A stretch of DNA of 64,000 bases from Lentzea aerocolonigenes (GTDB lineage Bacteria; Actinomycetota; Actinomycetes; Mycobacteriales; Pseudonocardiaceae), in NCBI RefSeq assembly GCF_000974445.1, contig NZ_BBOJ01000027.1, forward strand, positions 62,001-126,000. The letters run 5' to 3'. A program made the position numbers and the translations under genes. Below the pieces are notes generated by a model. That model was not told the origin of the DNA, made no database searches, and saw only the letters and a program-made list of their open reading frames with translations. Each line of letters begins with the position of its first letter. Position 1 is the stretch's first letter. Below are positions 18,926 through 28,690 of the stretch, in pieces.

Positions 18926-19277
18926 AGCGCCGGAACGCGTGGAACGACTGCTTGGGCTCCAGCCTGTAAGGCGAGTCCTCGTCGTCGAACCGCGCACGGA
19001 TCGTGCGGAACAAGCTGTACGAGGCCATGTCGTAGTCGCGATCGCGGCACGTCGGGTTGTGCGGCGAGTCCGGTGAGCTGCGGGGGTTCGCGCCGCGCGT
19101 GATGGCGGTGTCGGTGCTGGCCACGATGGAGGCGACGCCGGCCGAGCTGATGGCCCGGCCGGACACCGACGTCTCCAGGTACGCGAAGTAGCTCGCGGAC
19201 CTGTTCGAACTCGCGGTCAGGGGCTCTTCGAGGCCAGTGACGCGCTGAGGGCCGCCGCCGCGCCGAGCACACCGCAC
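18915..19277 (-). CDS. Small hypothetical protein downstream of the Ser/Thr kinase
   Basis: Not recognised. The frame SASYFAYLETSVSGRAISSAG through to KQSFHAFRRFNR has strongly G/C-biased third positions and no competing frame, so it looks coding. The start is unclear: GTG at 19277 is the nearest standard codon upstream of the coding-like part and would overlap the kinase by 61 nt; GTG at 19166 gives 83 residues. The C-terminal half is charged and rich in Arg/Asp/Phe. No membrane segment or known motif is visible. It is the third gene of the kinase operon, so a role linked to the kinase is possible (inference). Confidence 0.5.
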   Translation of the reverse strand: MRCARRGGGPQRVTGLEEPLTASSNRSASYFAYLETSVSGRAISSAGVASIVASTDTAITRGANPRSSPDSPHNPTCRDRDYDMASYSLFRTIRARFDDEDSPYRLEPKQSFHAFRRFNR

Positions 19278-20824
19278 GTCAGCGCGATCGACATCGTCGG
19301 CTCGCTCGGCAGCAGCACGGACACGAGCAGCCACACGGCCACGCCGAGCCCGAGGCCGAGCGGCACGGACGCGATCACCGCGGCCATCCCGGTCTGGCGC
19401 CGCCGCAACGCCCGCAGGTTGGACTCCAGGTACGCCAACGTGAAGAGCAGCAACAGCGCCGAACCCGTGCCCATGAGGCTCAGCCACGGCGTCCGGTTGG
19501 ACTCCAGCAGGAACGGCGGCTGGTCGTCGACCTTCGCCGTCACGACCCCGCCGATGATCCACCGCGCCGCACCCGGCAGCACGAACCCGTCCGGCCCGCG
19601 CTGCGGCACGTCCGCGAGCGGAATCCCCGCCAGCGTCACGACCAGGTGAGTGCCCTCGGCCTTCACGGGGTCCGCCAGGTCCTGCGTGACCTTGACCTCC
19701 GGCGGGGTCCCGGTCGCCACGAACGGCACGATCGCCAGTGCCACCAACGAGATCGCCGCCACCAGCCACAGCAACCACGGCGACGACGGCGGTTTGATCA
19801 CCTCGGCGGCCGGCACCAGCGTGCTGCTGCCGCTGAGCCGCGCGGCGGGCACCGGGTCCACGAGCGTCGCGCGGATCGGCTGCTGCGTGAGCGAGACCGT
19901 GGTGCGGTCGACCGGCCGCAGCGACGGACGCGTGGACGACGCCGACACCTGGGGTGCGAGGTGCACGGGCATTCCCAGGCGCATCAGCCAGTCGGACCCG
20001 AACAGGTGACCCGCCGCCCCCGCCAGGTCGATCGCGAACGTCTCGGCGTTGCGGTAGCGCGCGTTCGGGTCCCGCGCGATGCTGCGCATCACCACGCCCG
20101 CAAGGGGTTCCGGCACGTTCGGCAACGGCCGCGGGTCCTGGTAGACCCGCTTCTGGATCATCGCCAGCGGCCCGCCACCGCGTTCGAACGGCAGGTCGCC
20201 GCACAACAGCTCGTACAGCATCGTGCCGGTCGCGTAGACGTCCGCCGCGGGCGACAACGGGTTGCCCATCGCCTGTTCGGGCGCGATGTACGCGGGCGTG
20301 CCGAGCACCGCACCGGCGTGCGTCACGAGCGTCGCACCCTCCGACACGACCTGGGAGATGCCGAAGTCCGCCACCTTCACCACGCCGTTCGAGGTGAAGA
20401 GCAGGTTCTTGGGCTTCACGTCGAGGTGCAGCACGCCCGCCTCGTGCGCCGCGTGCAGACCCGACAACGCCGCCAGCACGATCCCGCACGACTGCTGCGC
20501 GGTCAGGCCGTCGCCGGAGAACCGCGACCAGACCGTGCCGCCGTCGAGGCGTTCCATCACCAGAAGGTGCTCGCCCTGCTGCCGGACGTAGTCGTACACG
20601 GGCACGATGTGCGGGTGGTCGAGCCGCGCCAGCAACCGCGCCTCGTGCTCGAAGCGCTCGCTCATCCGCGGGTCCTCGGCCACCGCGTGCGGCAACCGTT
20701 TGATCGCAACAGGCCTGCCGAGCTGACGGTGCACGCCGCCGTAGACGACGCCCATCCCGCCTTCGCCGATCTGCTCGCCGACGGCGTACCCCGGCAGAGC
20801 GGCGACCACACTGGACACAGTCAC
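19217..20824 (-). CDS. Membrane Ser/Thr protein kinase (PknB-like, non-RD)
   Basis: A 535-residue Hanks-type kinase. Glycine loop GEGGMGVVYGG (about 17-27), ATP-binding Lys in VAIKRLPHA, catalytic loop LHLDVKPKNLLF, DFG in KVADFGIS and APEQ in YIAPEQAMG are all present. The usual Arg of HRD is Leu here. After the kinase domain come a linker (about 285-345), one membrane span (WLLWLVAAISLVALAIVPF), an extracellular segment of about 75 residues, and three further spans at the C-terminus. GTG at 20824 overlaps the upstream stop by 4 nt, with GTGAGGA before it. No PASTA repeats are present. Confidence 0.9.
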   Translation of the reverse strand: MTVSSVVAALPGYAVGEQIGEGGMGVVYGGVHRQLGRPVAIKRLPHAVAEDPRMSERFEHEARLLARLDHPHIVPVYDYVRQQGEHLLVMERLDGGTVWSRFSGDGLTAQQSCGIVLAALSGLHAAHEAGVLHLDVKPKNLLFTSNGVVKVADFGISQVVSEGATLVTHAGAVLGTPAYIAPEQAMGNPLSPAADVYATGTMLYELLCGDLPFERGGGPLAMIQKRVYQDPRPLPNVPEPLAGVVMRSIARDPNARYRNAETFAIDLAGAAGHLFGSDWLMRLGMPVHLAPQVSASSTRPSLRPVDRTTVSLTQQPIRATLVDPVPAARLSGSSTLVPAAEVIKPPSSPWLLWLVAAISLVALAIVPFVATGTPPEVKVTQDLADPVKAEGTHLVVTLAGIPLADVPQRGPDGFVLPGAARWIIGGVVTAKVDDQPPFLLESNRTPWLSLMGTGSALLLLFTLAYLESNLRALRRRQTGMAAVIASVPLGLGLGVAVWLLVSVLLPSEPTMSIALTCGVLGAAAALSASLASKSP

Positions 20825-21582
20825 CGTTGAATCCTCACGGTATCCATTTCGGACGGTTGCTGACCACCCGGATGCGGTGTCACATAGCCAAGAACGAACG
20901 CGGCGGCCGCGGCACCGAGGATGAACGGGATCTCGGCCGCAGGCGACGGCGCCACCAGCCGCAGCACCGACAACGAGATCACCGCGATCAGCCCGGTCCC
21001 GAACCCGGCCGGCAGGAACCGCATCGCCCGCTGCCACCGGTTCGCGGGCAGCCGGCGGCGAGCCAGCGCGATGAGTGCCCCCGCCCACGACAACGCGGTC
21101 AGCACGAGCACGCCCAGACCGAACGCCCCGTACACGGACCACAACGACCCGCGCACGTCCCCGGTCGTCTCGACCTCGGCGATCGTTTGCCGTTGCACGT
21201 CTATGACCTCAACCGTGACCGGAAGGAGACCAATGGCCTGCGAACCGAGGTCGGTCGGCTCGAGCGGGAACGACCGCGTTTCGGAAGACTTCGGCGCGAC
21301 ATCGAACGGAACCGTTGTGTCGTAGGCGAAGAAGGTCAACGCCAGCGCCGTTCCGCTGATCCGCACGGTCTTCACGCGCTGCACGGTGTCCGTGTTGTTG
21401 CGGACCGTGACCGACACCTTGGTGGTGGCCGAGGGGTCGAGCACCAGGTTTCCTACTCCAACCGGTCTACCGTCCACATCGGCCTCGAGCAGAACCGACC
21501 CGTCCTGTGCGGAGGCCGTTGACGGCAGCAGCATAATTCCGCACCACAGCAGTAAACCTGCACCGGCCAAGCGACGTCTCAC
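20821..21582 (-). CDS. Secreted/membrane protein, first gene of kinase operon
   Basis: Not recognised by name. The 253-residue product has a signal peptide ending STASAQ. A beta-rich extracellular domain of about 110 residues (VTVRNNTDTVQRVKTVRISG, similar in style to DUF916/alpha-galactosidase NEW3-type domains) follows, then three membrane segments from about residue 145. It is translationally coupled to the Ser/Thr kinase (4-nt overlap), so it may present an extracellular sensor to that kinase (inference). It diverges from the Thr/Pro-rich surface protein gene. Confidence 0.75.
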   Translation of the reverse strand: MRRRLAGAGLLLWCGIMLLPSTASAQDGSVLLEADVDGRPVGVGNLVLDPSATTKVSVTVRNNTDTVQRVKTVRISGTALALTFFAYDTTVPFDVAPKSSETRSFPLEPTDLGSQAIGLLPVTVEVIDVQRQTIAEVETTGDVRGSLWSVYGAFGLGVLVLTALSWAGALIALARRRLPANRWQRAMRFLPAGFGTGLIAVISLSVLRLVAPSPAAEIPFILGAAAAAFVLGYVTPHPGGQQPSEMDTVRIQR

Positions 21583-21616
21583 TAGCGCACCTTAGGTTCT
21601 GATCCGGGGAGAGGGA

Positions 21617-22507
21617 ATGCGGTCTTTAGGCTTACTCGTGGCTTGCACAGCCGGTGTTACGGTGCTGGTCGCCACACCGGCGGCCGCGCAGACGACCACG
21701 CCTGCGCCCCCTCCCGTGCTGACGGCGGCGCCGCAGCCTGCCACAGCGGGCGGCAACATCACCATCTCCTGGAGCGGTTTCGTGACGTGTCGTCTGGTCA
21801 CGATCAGCTTCGCCCTCGACGGCACCCAAATCGCCACCGCAACGTCGTCCGCGAGCGGCTCGGTGGGCGCCACCGTTCCAGCAGCCACCACAGCGGGTAG
21901 CCACAAGCTCACCGCGACGTCGTCGAACACGAAGTGCGGCACCGCGGGCACCGCCCTGCGGGTGGTGGTCCCGCCCCCACCCACCACGACGACCACCAAG
22001 CCGCCCGTGACGGTCCCCCCGGTGACCAACCCGCCGGTGACGCGCCCGCCGGTCACCACGACGACGACCACCACGACGACCCCGACCACCACCACGACGA
22101 CCACGGACACGACCTCGTCGACGACCTCGTCCTCGAGCCAGCCGTCCGACCCCGGCACCGGCGTCCTGATCCTGGACAAGGAGAACATCCAGCCGGGCGA
22201 GGACCTGACCGCGACCGGCACGGGCTGTCCCAAGGGCGCCCCGGTGACGCTGAAGTCGCTGGGCCAGGACGTGGGCCAGACCGTCGCCGACGAAAACGGC
22301 CAGTTCAAGTCACCGGTGAAGTTCGCGAGCATCGAACCGGGCCGTCACAAGGTCCGCGCCGAATGCGGCATCGTCCTGGTGGGCAACGTGGACGTGACGC
22401 TGTCGAGCTCGTCGGGCGGCACCACCAGCACGCTCGTGGTCCTGCTGTTCTTCCTGCTCGTGGGTGCCGCGATGCTCCGCCGCCAGTTCTCCGGCCTGCG
22501 CGGCTAG
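21617..22507 (+). CDS. Cell-surface protein with Thr/Pro-rich stalk and C-terminal anchor
   Basis: A 296-residue exported protein: signal peptide (VLVATPAAAQ), an Ig-like beta domain (about 30-115), a low-complexity stalk of Thr/Pro/Val (about 118-175), a second Ig-like domain (about 180-255), then a membrane span STLVVLLFFLLVGAAMLRR at the C-terminus. No clear LPXTG sorting motif precedes the span, so it is probably a simple membrane anchor. GGGGAGAGGGA precedes the ATG. It is divergent from the kinase operon. Three tandem hairpins follow the stop. Confidence 0.8.
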   Translation: MRSLGLLVACTAGVTVLVATPAAAQTTTPAPPPVLTAAPQPATAGGNITISWSGFVTCRLVTISFALDGTQIATATSSASGSVGATVPAATTAGSHKLTATSSNTKCGTAGTALRVVVPPPPTTTTTKPPVTVPPVTNPPVTRPPVTTTTTTTTTPTTTTTTTDTTSSTTSSSSQPSDPGTGVLILDKENIQPGEDLTATGTGCPKGAPVTLKSLGQDVGQTVADENGQFKSPVKFASIEPGRHKVRAECGIVLVGNVDVTLSSSSGGTTSTLVVLLFFLLVGAAMLRRQFSGLRG

Positions 22508-22511
22508 CCGC

Positions 22512-22558
22512 ACGCGGGGCCCTCTCGTACTCCAGGAGAGTACGAAAGCTCCCCGCGT
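22512..22558. repeat. Hairpin repeat copy A (ACGCGGGG family)
   Basis: Outer arms ACGCGGGG and CCCCGCGT, inner arms CGTACTC and GAGTACG. First of three tandem copies of the same design (22512-22688). Confidence 0.7.
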
Positions 22559-22574
22559 ACTCCTCGCCTGACGA

Positions 22575-22623
22575 CACGCGGGGACCTCTCGTGCGCTCCA
22601 AGCGAACGAAAGCTCCCCGCGTG
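22575..22623. repeat. Hairpin repeat copy B
   Basis: Same outer arms (CACGCGGGG / CCCCGCGTG) and the same ACGAAAGCT shoulder as copy A, but a different inner arm sequence (GTGCGCT / AGCGAAC) that still largely pairs. Confidence 0.7.
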
Positions 22624-22639
22624 CACCGCCGCTGACGGG

Positions 22640-22688
22640 AACGCGGGGCCCGCGCGTTCCCCAGCGGGAAACGAAAGGCTCCCGCGTT
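22640..22688. repeat. Hairpin repeat copy C
   Basis: Outer arms AACGCGGG and CCCGCGTT; inner arms CGTTCCC and GGGAAACG. It has the same shoulder ACGAAAGGCT and is the most diverged of the three. Confidence 0.65.
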
Positions 22689-22700
22689 ACCTCCCAGCAC

Positions 22701-22737
22701 ACGCGAAAGGCCCCCGGGATCCGGGGGCCTTTCGCGT
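22701..22737. terminator. Bidirectional terminator between surface protein and rbpA
   Basis: A perfect 17-bp stem (ACGCGAAAGGCCCCCGG and its complement) around a 3-nt loop, between the convergent surface protein gene and rbpA. Confidence 0.85.
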
Positions 22738-22754
22738 AGTTCTGCGAGCCTGGC

Positions 22755-23099
22755 TTACGGCTCTTCGCGCTGACGGCGCAGCTTGGCGAGAGCCTCTTCG
22801 AGGATCGCCTCCCCATCAGCGTCAGACCGCCGCTCCTTCACGTACGCAAGGTGCGTCTTGTACGGCTCGTTGCGCGGAGGCGCGGGTGGCGTCTGCTCGT
22901 CCCGCCCTGCCGGCAGGCCGCAACGCGGGCAGTCCCAGTTCTCCGGCACCTCAGCGTCGACCGCAAAGGAAGGCCGGGACTCGTGACCGTTCGCGCACCA
23001 GTACGACACCCGACGACGAGGCGCGGACTCGCCGCGCTCCGACTCTCCCATCGGGCCTGCGCCGACGCGGGTACCGCGAATCGCGTTACCACCGGACAT
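22755..23099 (-). CDS. rbpA: RNA polymerase-binding protein RbpA
   Basis: RbpA binds the principal sigma factor and RNA polymerase and stabilises the open promoter complex in actinobacteria. The 114-residue product shows the N-terminal tail (GGNAIRGTRVGAGPMGE), the core with CANGHESRPSFAVDAEVPENWDCPRCG, and the C-terminal sigma-interaction helix (AILEEALAKLRRQRE). The two Cys pairs bracket a rubredoxin-like core. ATG start. It ends just before the strong terminator at 22701-22737. Confidence 0.96.
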   Translation of the reverse strand: MSGGNAIRGTRVGAGPMGESERGESAPRRRVSYWCANGHESRPSFAVDAEVPENWDCPRCGLPAGRDEQTPPAPPRNEPYKTHLAYVKERRSDADGEAILEEALAKLRRQREEP

Positions 23100-23131
23100 C
23101 GACCGTTACACCCCCACCAAGTGGTTACCCC

Positions 23132-23147
23132 AAGCCCCTGAGGGCTT
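23132..23147 (-). terminator. Short hairpin after secG
   Basis: AAGCCC / GGGCTT with a 4-nt loop, about 20 nt past the secG stop; weak but correctly placed. Confidence 0.4.
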
Positions 23148-23165
23148 CTGCCGCTGAACGGTTGA

Positions 23166-23411
23166 TCAGCTGCCCGCGCCGGGCAGCTTGATCAGCAGTC
23201 CGATGCCCACGATCGCGATGATCCAGACCGCGCCGACGAACAGCGTCAGGCGGTCGAGGTTCTTCTCGACAACGGAGGAACCGGACAGACTCGACTGCAT
23301 ACCGCCGCCGAACAGCGAGGACAGGCCGCCGCCCCGGCCGCGGTGCAGCAGCACGAGCAGCACCAGCAGCACGCTGGAGACGATCAACAGGATCTGCAGG
23401 AACAGGATCAT
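23166..23411 (-). CDS. secG: Preprotein translocase subunit SecG
   Basis: An 81-residue membrane subunit of the SecYEG channel. It has two spans (FLQILLIVSSVLLVLLVLL and LTLFVGAVWIIAIVGIGLLI) joined by the conserved glycine-rich cytoplasmic loop RGRGGGLSSLFGGGMQSSLSG. ATG at 23411 was chosen because it begins directly at the first span; the upstream frame is non-coding. Located after tpiA as in most actinobacteria. Confidence 0.95.
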   Translation of the reverse strand: MILFLQILLIVSSVLLVLLVLLHRGRGGGLSSLFGGGMQSSLSGSSVVEKNLDRLTLFVGAVWIIAIVGIGLLIKLPGAGS

Positions 23412-23506
23412 TTCTTCCTCGCTGTCAGGCAGCCGACGCCACAGAGTACCTGTTCGACTGCCGAACGTGTGCAACCAGTTGGGGTTAGTGGTTTATCCAG
23501 ATCAAC

Positions 23507-24295
23507 TTAGGGTAGAGGGCCGCCGGCGGCCAGAGCGCACAACTTGGTGAATTCGTCCGCCTGAAGGCTCGCGCCGCCGACAAGGGCGCCGTCGATGTCC
23601 TTCTGCTGAATGAGCTCACCGATGTTCGACGACTTCACGGAACCGCCGTAAAGCACGCGAACGACGGCCGCGGTCTCCTCGCCGTACTTCTCCGCCACGA
23701 ACGAGCGGACCAGCGAGCACACCTCCTGCGCGTCGGCCGAGGACGCCGTGCGGCCCGTGCCGATCGCCCAGACCGGCTCGTAGGCGAACACGATCTTGGC
23801 GACCTGCTCGGCCGTGAAGCCCTTGAGCCCGTCCTCCAGCTGCTGGCGCACCAGCTCCAGGTGGCCCTGGGCCTCACGGGTCTCGAGCTTCTCGCCGAAG
23901 CAGAAGATCGGGGTGACCTCGACCTTCAGCGCCGCCTTGATCTTGGCGTTGACCAGCGCGTCCGTCTCGCCGTGGTACTCGCGGCGTTCGGAGTGGCCCA
24001 CGACCACGTAGTGGCAGCCCAGCTTCGCGAGCATCGGGCCCGACACCTCACCGGTGTAGGCGCCGGAGTCGTGCTGCGAGATGTCCTGCGCGCCGTACTT
24101 GATCAGCAGCTTGTCGCCGTCGACCAGCGTCTGGATGCTGCGGATGTCGACGAACGGCGGGAGAACGGCCACCTCGACCTTGGCGAAGTACTTCTCCGGC
24201 AGGGAGAAGGCGATCTTCTGCACGAGGCCGATCGCTTCGAGGTGGTTGAGGTTCATCTTCCAGTTGCCCGCGATGAGCGGGAGCCGGGCGGCCAT
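23507..24295 (-). CDS. tpiA: Triose-phosphate isomerase
   Basis: Interconverts dihydroxyacetone phosphate and glyceraldehyde 3-phosphate. The 262-residue TIM barrel starts [18 protein letters not shown], with the substrate Asn/Lys. The electrophilic His is in VVVGHSERR and the catalytic Glu in [13 protein letters not shown]. Its ATG shares one base with the pgk stop (TGATG), so translation is coupled. Normal length. Confidence 0.98.
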   Translation of the reverse strand: MAARLPLIAGNWKMNLNHLEAIGLVQKIAFSLPEKYFAKVEVAVLPPFVDIRSIQTLVDGDKLLIKYGAQDISQHDSGAYTGEVSGPMLAKLGCHYVVVGHSERREYHGETDALVNAKIKAALKVEVTPIFCFGEKLETREAQGHLELVRQQLEDGLKGFTAEQVAKIVFAYEPVWAIGTGRTASSADAQEVCSLVRSFVAEKYGEETAAVVRVLYGGSVKSSNIGELIQQKDIDGALVGGASLQADEFTKLCALAAGGPLP

Positions 24296-25503
24296 CAGCG
24301 ATCACCTTCATTCTTGGCGAGAACGCTGATGCCGGGGAGTTCCTTGCCCTCGAGGAACTCCAGGGACGCACCACCGCCGGTGGAGATGTGCGAGAAGCCG
24401 TCCTCGGGCAGACCCAGGGCACGCACGGCGGCCGCGGAGTCGCCACCGCCGACGACGGTGAACGCCTCGGACTTGACCAGGGCCTCCGCGACGGCACGGG
24501 TGCCGCCGGCGTAGGTCTCGATCTCGAAGACGCCCATCGGGCCGTTCCAGAACACGGTGCGGGCGTCGGCGAGCTTCGACGCGAACAGCTCGCGCGACTG
24601 CGGGCCGATGTCCAGGCCCATCTTGTCGGCGGGGATCGCGTCGGTCGCGACGACCTCGTGCTCCGTGTTGCCGAACTCGGCCGTGACCAGCACGTCGACC
24701 GGCAGCACGAGCTCGACGCCGCGCTTCTCGGCCTCCGCGAGGAAGCCCTTGACCTGGTCGAGCTGGTCTTCCTGCAGCAGCGACGTGCCGACCTCGTGGC
24801 CCTGGGCCTTGAGGAACGTGTACGCCATGCCGCCGCCGATCAGCAGCCGGTCGACCTTGGTCAGCAGGTTCGCGATGACGCCGAGCTTGTCGGACACCTT
24901 CGCGCCGCCGAGCACCACGACGTACGGGCGCTCCAGGTCGTCGGTGAGCTTGCGCAGCACGCCCAGCTCGGTCTCGACGAGGCCACCCACGTACGCGGGC
25001 AGCTTCTTCGCGACGTCGTAGACGGAGGCCTGCTTGCGGTGCACGACACCGAAACCGTCGGACACGAACGCGTCCGCGAACGCCGCGAGCTCGTCGGCCA
25101 GTGCCGCGCGCTCCGCGTCGTCCTTCGAGGTCTCGCGGGCGTCGAAGCGGACGTTCTCCAGCATCACGACGCCGCCGTCGGTCAGCGCGGCCACCACGGA
25201 CTTCGCCGACTCGCCGACGAGGTCACCGGCCAGCGCCACCTCGGCGCCGAGCAGCTCACCGAGACGAGCGGCGGCCGGAGCGAGGGAGAATTTGGGGTCC
25301 GGCTCGCCCTTGGGGCGGCCGAGGTGAGCGGTGACGATCACGCGGGCACCCGCGTCGGCGAGCGCCTTGATCGTCGGCACCGACGCGCGCACGCGGCCGT
25401 CGTCGGTGATCTTGTCTCCGTCGAGGGGGACGTTCAGGTCGGCGCGCACCAGGACGCGCCGACCTGCGACACCCTCGGCGAGCAGGTCGCTGAGAGTCTT
25501 CAC
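24295..25503 (-). CDS. pgk: Phosphoglycerate kinase
   Basis: Makes ATP from 1,3-bisphosphoglycerate. The 402-residue product begins [29 protein letters not shown], contains the substrate loop [10 protein letters not shown] and the C-terminal nucleotide loop [18 protein letters not shown] at 25503 is the family-consistent start, 20 nt after gap. Second gene of the gap-pgk-tpiA glycolytic unit. Confidence 0.98.
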   Translation of the reverse strand: MKTLSDLLAEGVAGRRVLVRADLNVPLDGDKITDDGRVRASVPTIKALADAGARVIVTAHLGRPKGEPDPKFSLAPAAARLGELLGAEVALAGDLVGESAKSVVAALTDGGVVMLENVRFDARETSKDDAERAALADELAAFADAFVSDGFGVVHRKQASVYDVAKKLPAYVGGLVETELGVLRKLTDDLERPYVVVLGGAKVSDKLGVIANLLTKVDRLLIGGGMAYTFLKAQGHEVGTSLLQEDQLDQVKGFLAEAEKRGVELVLPVDVLVTAEFGNTEHEVVATDAIPADKMGLDIGPQSRELFASKLADARTVFWNGPMGVFEIETYAGGTRAVAEALVKSEAFTVVGGGDSAAAVRALGLPEDGFSHISTGGGASLEFLEGKELPGISVLAKNEGDR

Positions 25504-25523
25504 TGACTGTCCGTTCCCGCTGC

Positions 25524-26690
<1,167 letters not shown>

Positions 26691-26715
26691 TCAGCTGCGC
26701 CGCAGCCCCCGCAAC

Positions 26716-26745
26716 ACCTCTAGACCTCTAGACCTCTAGACCTCT
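26716..26745. repeat. 8-bp tandem repeat across the whiA stop codon
   Basis: ACCTCTAG occurs three times in a row, plus six more bases. The unit contains TAG on either strand, and the whiA stop (complement of 26736-26738) lies inside it. Confidence 0.85.
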
Positions 26746-27722
26746 GCTTCGAGCATCTCCGCGGTGACCGCGGACTCCGTGTCCGGCAGCCCGAGGTCCT
26801 TCGCCCGTTTGTCGGCCATCGCCAGCAGCCGCCTGATGCGGCCCGCGACGGCGTCCTTGGTCATCTGCGGGTCCGACAGCTGCCCCAGCTCCTCCAGCGA
26901 CGCCTGCCGGTGCGCCAGCCGCAGCTGCCCGGCCGCGGCGAGGTGGTCCGGTGCCTCCGGCCCGAGGATCTCCAACGCGCGGGCGACCCTCGCGGCGGCC
27001 GCGACGGCCGCCCGCGCGGACCGGCGCAGGTTCGCGTCGTCGAAGTTCGCGAGCCTGTTGGCGGTGGCCCGCACCTCGCGCCGCATCCGGCGCTCCTCCC
27101 AGGCCATCACGCTGTCGTGCGCGCCGAGCTTGGTGAGCATGGCGCCGATCGCGTCGCCGTCCCTTATGACCACGCGCTCGGCCCCGCGCACCTCGCGGGA
27201 CTTCGACGCGATGCCCATCCGGCGTGCCGCGCCGACCAGTGCCAGCGCCGCCTCCGGACCGGGGCAGGTGATCTCCAGCGACGAGCTGCGACCGGGCTCG
27301 GTCAGCGAGCCGTGCGCCAGGAAAGCACCGCGCCACGCGGCTTCCGCGTCGCACACGCCACCCGACACGACCGGCGCGGGCAGGCCGCGCACCGGACGTC
27401 CGCGCGGGTCGAGCAGACCGGTCTGGCGGGCGAGCCCCTCGCCGTCCTTGACCACGCGGACCACGTAGCGGGTGCCCTTGCGCAGGCCGTTCGACTGGAT
27501 CGTGAACACCTCGGCGTGGTGGCCGTAGAGGGCCTGGATCTCCTTGAGCAGCCTGCGGGCCGCCGACCCGAGGTCGAGCTCGGCCTCGACGACGACCCGG
27601 CCGGACACGATGTGCAGGCCGCCGGCGAACCTGAGCAGGGAAGACACCTCCGCGCGGCGGCAACAGGTCTTGGATACCGCGAGCCTGCTCAGCTCGTCCT
27701 TGACCGCCGACGTCATCGCCAC
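26736..27722 (-). CDS. whiA: Sporulation/cell-division regulator WhiA
   Basis: WhiA is a DNA-binding protein with a LAGLIDADG-like N-terminal domain and a C-terminal helix-turn-helix, controlling sporulation septation in Streptomyces and conserved in Gram-positives. The 328-residue product begins [25 protein letters not shown]. It also has the family segments [10 protein letters not shown]-like (residues about 85-95) and [30 protein letters not shown]-type HTH. GTG at 27722 is favoured by GGGAGGG just upstream. It overlaps yvcK by 10 nt. Confidence 0.95.
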   Translation of the reverse strand: MAMTSAVKDELSRLAVSKTCCRRAEVSSLLRFAGGLHIVSGRVVVEAELDLGSAARRLLKEIQALYGHHAEVFTIQSNGLRKGTRYVVRVVKDGEGLARQTGLLDPRGRPVRGLPAPVVSGGVCDAEAAWRGAFLAHGSLTEPGRSSSLEITCPGPEAALALVGAARRMGIASKSREVRGAERVVIRDGDAIGAMLTKLGAHDSVMAWEERRMRREVRATANRLANFDDANLRRSARAAVAAAARVARALEILGPEAPDHLAAAGQLRLAHRQASLEELGQLSDPQMTKDAVAGRIRRLLAMADKRAKDLGLPDTESAVTAEMLEAEV

Positions 27723-28690
27723 GGGCCAGTCCCTCCCACTCCGGTCTGTCCGACCACTTGCCTCAGGCAACCGGCAAGCGCCTCCGGATCATGCCGTTCA
27801 GCGGCGTCCGGTGCGGCGATCTTCGCCAGATGCGTTCGCGCCCCCAGCGCCGAGGCGGCTCGCGTCAGCCGGTCCGGGGTGGGGACCGAGTCGACGTCGG
27901 CGATCACCGCGTCCACCTTCAGCTCGGGTGCGTGTTCGCAGACTACGTCCAAATGGCGCTCCGGAGAGAAACCGGCGGTTTCGCCCGGTTGGGGGACAAG
28001 ATTGAGCACGAGCACCTTCTTGGCACGCGTGCGCACGAGCGCGTCGTGCAGCTCGGGCACCAGCAGATGCGGCAACACGCTGGTGAACCACGATCCGGGC
28101 CCGAGTAGCACGAGATCGGCGTCGAGTACAGCTTGTACCGCTTCCGGACAGCCGACAGGTCGCCCGTTCGGGGCAGTCAACCGGATGCGCTGCACCAGAC
28201 CCGGCGTGGTCGCGATGGCGACCTGCCCCCGGATCCGCCGCACGACCTTCTCGTCCTCGTCCAGCCCCACGACGTCGGCCTCGATGTCGAGCGGCTCGTT
28301 GGACATGGGCAGCACCCGCCCCCGCACCCCGAGCAGCCTGCACGCCGTCTCGAGGACCTTGACGGGGTCGCCGAGCTGCTCGAGCAGCCCGGCGATCACG
28401 AGATTGCCGACCGCGTGGCCCGCGAGCGCACCCGTGCCACCGAACCGGTGCTTGAACAGCGAGGTCCAGAGCCGGCTCGACTCGTCGTCCCCCGCCAGCG
28501 CCGCCATGGCCTTGCGCAGGTCACCGGGCGGCAGCAGGTCGGACAGCTCCCTGCGGAGACGTCCAGACGACCCGCCGTCGTCCGCGACGGTCACCACGGC
28601 CGTCACGTCGCCGGTGACCTTCTTGAGGGCGCTCAGCGTCGCGTGCAGCCCGTGCCCACCACCAAGAGCAACAGCTTTCAACGTCGTCAC
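27713..28690 (-). CDS. yvcK: YvcK/CofD-like gluconeogenesis factor
   Basis: YvcK-family proteins bind UDP-sugars and affect cell-wall and carbon metabolism; the biochemical reaction is unsettled. The 325-residue product begins [23 protein letters not shown] and has [16 protein letters not shown] and [14 protein letters not shown], all typical. GTG at 28690 overlaps the rapZ stop by 4 nt. The rapZ-yvcK-whiA order is widely conserved in Gram-positive bacteria. Confidence 0.95.
   Translation of the reverse strand: MTTLKAVALGGGHGLHATLSALKKVTGDVTAVVTVADDGGSSGRLRRELSDLLPPGDLRKAMAALAGDDESSRLWTSLFKHRFGGTGALAGHAVGNLVIAGLLEQLGDPVKVLETACRLLGVRGRVLPMSNEPLDIEADVVGLDEDEKVVRRIRGQVAIATTPGLVQRIRLTAPNGRPVGCPEAVQAVLDADLVLLGPGSWFTSVLPHLLVPELHDALVRTRAKKVLVLNLVPQPGETAGFSPERHLDVVCEHAPELKVDAVIADVDSVPTPDRLTRAASALGARTHLAKIAAPDAAERHDPEALAGCLRQVVGQTGVGGTGPWR

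Noticed and set aside
19278-20489. Long minus-strand frame upstream of the small gene at 18915, within the kinase.
   Set aside because: It is the shadow of the Ser/Thr kinase gene, and the kinase motifs are in another frame. Only the 3' part beyond the kinase looks coding.
22305-22816. Minus-strand open frames through the hairpin repeats.
   Set aside because: They are caused by GC-rich palindromes and overlap both rbpA and the surface protein gene.
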